NCBI GenBank assembly: GCA_001970955.1
Contig: MPUH01000085.1
Coordinates: 50,251 to 114,250 of the forward strand
From: Stentor coeruleus
Taxonomy: Eukaryota; Ciliophora; Heterotrichea; Heterotrichida; Stentoridae
Direction of reading: 5' to 3'
DNA length: 64,000 nt
Each line of letters starts with the position of its first letter. Within the stretch, counting starts at the first letter, position 1. The position numbers were made by a program, and so were the translations under genes. Shown here one piece after another: positions 60,491 to 64,000 of the stretch. Below the pieces are notes generated by a model. It searched no databases and had not been told where the DNA came from. It saw only the letters and a list, made by a program, of their open reading frames with translations.

Positions 60491-62728
60491 TTATTGATAT
60501 TCATCATCATCAAGTAACTGTTGAATATACTTAGTCTGCATTTCAGCTATCTCTTCAAACGTATCTGAACTCAGCTTGCAATCAAATTCTTCACTTTGGC
60601 AGTCAGAGTAATAATAACTAGAAATTGTATCACTATCTGTAGTCGAATTATAACTACAATATTTTTCTAGCAACTTAACATTTCTGACCTCATCATCCTC
60701 TGTTACAAAAAACTCCTCTGAATTCTTAAGAAACTCATTCAAATTCCTAGCTTTATACAAAGACCATTTAAAGTTGAATCCAAATTTCTCAAGAATCTCA
60801 TTATCAATCTGGTTTAATAGCACAGGAATTTCCCTTTCTTCAATTTTTTTACTTATAAATCCACAAAGACTTTCTAAGCTTGGTGGGTCTATCTCTACTA
60901 ATCTAACAAAAGGATGATTTTTTCCTTTTGATGTCAATTCTATATCAGGTATTTCTAATATAAAATCTTTAAGCTTAGCAAAACCCAGTTTCGACAAGTC
61001 AAAGTTTGCTGGTAGTTTTTCTTTAATAACAATAGGCAACTGAGCTAAAGATATCCCTTCAGGACACTGAGCCAAAGCTTGAACAATGAGTTTTTTAGCT
61101 GAAAAAAGCTGAAACTTATCTTCTCTACACTTTTTATCAAAAACTGGTACCCATACAAGTAAAGTTTTATGGTATCTTAGTAAATCTTCATCAATGGCTA
61201 ACTGGATCATGTAGCTTAATTTCCCTAATGTGCTATTTTTTAATGGAGTTTCAGCAAAAGTTTTTAAGTACTGAGCACAGCCATATCTTCCACCACTTAT
61301 AGCTTGATCTTCAGGGTGTTCAGTATCAAAATACTTATCAAAGAACTTCAAAAACAACTCCCAGTCTCTAGTTTGTTTGATTTTAAACACATCTCCTGAT
61401 TTTATATACTGATCATATGATATCCATTCTTCATTATTTGGATAAATTATATAAGTTTCACCACCTGATACTAAATCTTGGATTTTCTTGCTACAAAAAG
61501 AGAAATTCCTGGTTTTTTTCTCGTCATTTTGAGAGAAAAACGAGAAACCACGAGTCTCAGATAATGATTTTTGATGATGGACTCTACAGTATTTAAGGGC
61601 GTAATCAATAAAATTCGTCCAAACGTTACCTGCAGGTTTTAAATCAAAAGCTTCTTTAAGCCGTGATTGGATCGCTTTTTCTGTTGAAATCATTTCATCA
61701 TTCTTCAATGACCTTAGCACCCAAAGCAAACACTCTAGGTCTAATTTTTCAATTTTCAAACTAATAACATTAATTTCTACATTGCCAATTTTTTTCACTT
61801 GATTTAGTAGTTTACCAAGTTTGCATCCAGTATTTATAAGTTCTAAAGCATTAATTTTTGATATTTTCATCCAAGATCCTAGTTTATTAGTGAGATCATT
61901 AATTTCATGTATTATTTTCCCTTTATAAGCTAGGTTTTTTAAATAGCTTATCATAGAAAGTTCTGATGAGTTTTCTGATGCTACAGCTTTTTTATGTGTT
62001 AGTTTATAAAGGTCTCTATCTGAAGTTGGTTTAGTCCATTTGATATTTGATGAATATTGCACATCATCTAATGAAATTTCGATTAGGTTTTCAAGGTCGG
62101 TGATGAAGTTTAAAGATGATGTTTTATGAGTTTTTAAAGAGTCTGGGAGGTTTTGTTTTATAAGATAAGGACGGTGTGTGATTATTAGGTTTTTATCATA
62201 GTTTTCGAAGTCTTGGCAAATGTCATTAATCATTGTAGCTTGATCAGAAAGATAAGGTTTAGAGCGATATTCGATATTGTATTGGATAAAAATATCTTCT
62301 AAATGTTTTAAGTCTTTGCCGTAAATATATTTTTTAGTTATCCAAGGATATCTAATACTGATTAATTCGACCGTTTCTTTAAACTGATTCAAATTTAAAC
62401 TTGTATTTTGTAGGTCCCAAAAAAGTCTTAAGGAGTTTTGATTAAGAATTTCATAAGATTCTCTTGTAAATTTGGTGTTTATATTTCCTGATGATAAGTC
62501 TTCGTTGCTGTTTTTCTCAAAAGATTTAATATTTTCTTGGTATTTTCTATCTGTTGAAATCCGAAGATGGTCTTTTCTTTTACCACCTCGGTGGAGTTGG
62601 TCATTGCAGTTTTGGCATAAATACTGCTCGCAGTCTTGGCAAAAAAAGTCCCTTTTCTCACTTGAGCATTCTTCGCAATTTGAATTTTTCCCTAGCATAT
62701 TTAAATTTATATCCAATAATATGGCCAT
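60491..62728 (-). CDS. B-box / NYN-like / double LOTUS (OST-HTH) protein
   Basis: The protein has 745 aa. Residues ~17-58 are a B-box zinc finger (CEECSSEKRDFFCQDCEQYL and onwards). Residues ~100-200 begin LRLFWDLQNTSLN and end LIITHRPYLIK, which has the outline of a NYN/PIN-like RNase fold with the first Asp kept and later acidic residues changed. The C-terminal third holds an OST-HTH/LOTUS domain (LIVQALAQCPEGISLAQLPI, LKDFILEIPDIELTSKG) and a second, weaker one (NQIDNEILEKFGFNFKWSLY). NYN plus LOTUS domains occur together in MARF1, which degrades RNA in oocytes; LOTUS domains bind G-rich RNA and G4 RNA. The start could instead be the ATG at 62698. Confidence 0.72.
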   Translation of the reverse strand: MAILLDINLNMLGKNSNCEECSSEKRDFFCQDCEQYLCQNCNDQLHRGGKRKDHLRISTDRKYQENIKSFEKNSNEDLSSGNINTKFTRESYEILNQNSLRLFWDLQNTSLNLNQFKETVELISIRYPWITKKYIYGKDLKHLEDIFIQYNIEYRSKPYLSDQATMINDICQDFENYDKNLIITHRPYLIKQNLPDSLKTHKTSSLNFITDLENLIEISLDDVQYSSNIKWTKPTSDRDLYKLTHKKAVASENSSELSMISYLKNLAYKGKIIHEINDLTNKLGSWMKISKINALELINTGCKLGKLLNQVKKIGNVEINVISLKIEKLDLECLLWVLRSLKNDEMISTEKAIQSRLKEAFDLKPAGNVWTNFIDYALKYCRVHHQKSLSETRGFSFFSQNDEKKTRNFSFCSKKIQDLVSGGETYIIYPNNEEWISYDQYIKSGDVFKIKQTRDWELFLKFFDKYFDTEHPEDQAISGGRYGCAQYLKTFAETPLKNSTLGKLSYMIQLAIDEDLLRYHKTLLVWVPVFDKKCREDKFQLFSAKKLIVQALAQCPEGISLAQLPIVIKEKLPANFDLSKLGFAKLKDFILEIPDIELTSKGKNHPFVRLVEIDPPSLESLCGFISKKIEEREIPVLLNQIDNEILEKFGFNFKWSLYKARNLNEFLKNSEEFFVTEDDEVRNVKLLEKYCSYNSTTDSDTISSYYYSDCQSEEFDCKLSSDTFEEIAEMQTKYIQQLLDDDEYQ

Positions 62729-64000
62729 ATTTTTTTAAACTTTTAGCTGATGGAACAATTTTAATTGCATGGTTTTTAGAGTTTTTAGATATATTTGTTT
62801 TATATGTTAAGGGTTATTCGAATTTAGGCGTAAAGATATTAGATTATGTTTATGTGTTCTTTTAAAATTTTATGTTTTTTAGGTTGTGTGAATTTTATAT
62901 AAAAATGATTTTTAAATTTAGATGTGATGGGATTATAGAGGAATTAAGAGTATTTGGGTGTTTTTAGGAGAAGTTAGTTTTTTGATTAGAAATTTTTGCG
63001 GTTTCATCACTTGACACTTTTATGATTTAGAGATGTTGATGTTTTAGGAATTTAGGTTTTGGATTAAGAGAATTTTATTGATTTTTTGATGTGATGGGAT
63101 GGTTTTGAGGAATTTTTATTATTTTGTAAGACAGTTATGAAGGATTATGGCTGCTTTGGACTGAACGATTATGATTTTTGGAGTGATGATGATATTTTCT
63201 TGTAGTTTGTAATACAGATTTACAAGTATTAGAAATCTACATGGATTATTGTGAAATTATTAGAAAATTGTTTCAATAGTATAAAAAAAAATTAGTCAGG
63301 GAATTTAAGATTTAAAGTTTTGATTGATAAAATGTTAACTATACGATTATTTTGAAAATTTATTTATGGAAACTTTATATTTTTGTGCAGTTTTTTTATA
63401 AGGCTTTATAGTGACTGTATAGGACAATTTGCTATTGAAATATTTTTTTGATTAATTTTTTCTATGACAGGAATTGTATAAAACGATTTTTCTTTTATAT
63501 TTTTGCACTAGATCAGTTAGTGGATTTTAAAAATCATTTCAGGGTTTTATTATATATACTATTAAGTTCTTAATTAAATTATTTTTTCTTTCTAACAAAA
63601 ATTATTTTATATAAAATTAAAGTGAGCTTATACCATTATTAGGGAAAGTTTCTATTTTTTTTCAATTTTAATTTAGCAAATGAATATTTTAATCGTTTTA
63701 CCTTTAGTTTAATTAACTAATTTTGTGTTAAAAATATAGCAATGCTTATTCAAAATAGTTTAATAAACAGAAAGATTTTTAATTTTTTCTGTTGACTGTA
63801 TTTCTAGCTTTGACCATTATCAAATTTTCAACAACACTTAAATTTTTTAATCATTATTGTATAAATGCTTATAAAAGTTTATTTTCTTTAGCTATAATAT
63901 TATTCTCAGATTTGGAAAAATGTTTTTTATATAGTTTTTGCTTTTTAAAAATTCAATTCAGATTTTGATACTATGATGTCTTGTAGAAAACATTTTTAAA
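62729..64000. other. 5' flank of the LOTUS gene and gene-free right end
   Basis: 62740-63190 is G-rich and C-poor on the plus strand, as for other minus-strand 5' flanks. The remainder is AT-rich. No gene, RNA or repeat is supported. Confidence 0.5.

Noticed and set aside
1-64000. tRNA or rRNA genes
   Set aside because: I found no GGTTCGAATCC-like B box outside coding sequence and no rRNA signature on either strand.
1-64000. A reassigned genetic code, as in Condylostoma or Blepharisma
   Set aside because: Long intact genes end at TAA, TAG and TGA with no in-frame stops inside conserved domains once short introns are removed, so the standard code fits.

Overview
The window looks like macronuclear DNA of a heterotrich ciliate close to Stentor coeruleus. 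The evidence is a very AT-rich genome, dense genes on both strands, ordinary TAA/TAG/TGA stops, and spliceosomal introns of only 15 or 16 nt. I place seven such introns. Each starts GTA, ends TAG or CAG and has an A at position 10, and removing each one restores a known domain. Gene content also fits a ciliate: axonemal and intraflagellar-transport proteins, leishmanolysin-type proteases and a giant LNR/beta-helix membrane protein. The species name is inference, not proof.

Layout. 1-8.1 kb (minus strand): the 5' part of one gene running off the left edge, then a 2,028-aa protein resembling the C-terminal part of RNF213 (altered RZ finger, no AAA or RING seen), split by two assembly gaps. 8.4-10.5 kb: two Rab-like GTPase genes from a segmental duplication that also left a dead copy of the RNF213-like 5' end. 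11-20 kb: a small family ORF, an RPxSA-motif protein, SYO1/HEATR3, a membrane cyclic-nucleotide phosphodiesterase, an axonemal coiled-coil protein and a VDAC porin. 21-26.4 kb: two leishmanolysin paralogues with amplified repeats at their stop codons, then a gene remnant. 26.6-32 kb: dual-specificity phosphatase, cyclic-nucleotide-binding protein, a small frameshifted gene and HOOK. 34-41.3 kb: the 2,382-aa LNR/beta-helix/multi-TM protein. 41.6-48.1 kb: RanBP2 zinc-finger protein, beta-helix protein, short coiled-coil protein and a NEK6/7-type kinase fused in frame to IFT57. 49-64 kb: DENN protein, two small membrane proteins, a MAPK15-like kinase, CFAP58, a RING-H2 protein, an MPPED-type phosphoesterase and a B-box/NYN-like/LOTUS protein.

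Many genes here serve cilia or microtubules (NEK-IFT57, CFAP58, MAPK15-like, docking-complex-like coiled coil, HOOK). No operon logic links them.

The most notable observations are the NEK-IFT57 fusion, the RNF213-like protein without its motor, the GTPase pair in which one copy lost its DxxG motif, the B-box/NYN/LOTUS architecture, and an extreme strand-specific G/C skew in gene flanks. Five single-N gaps are flanked by repeated sequence and are best read as unmerged contig overlaps; two of them break genes that are otherwise intact.
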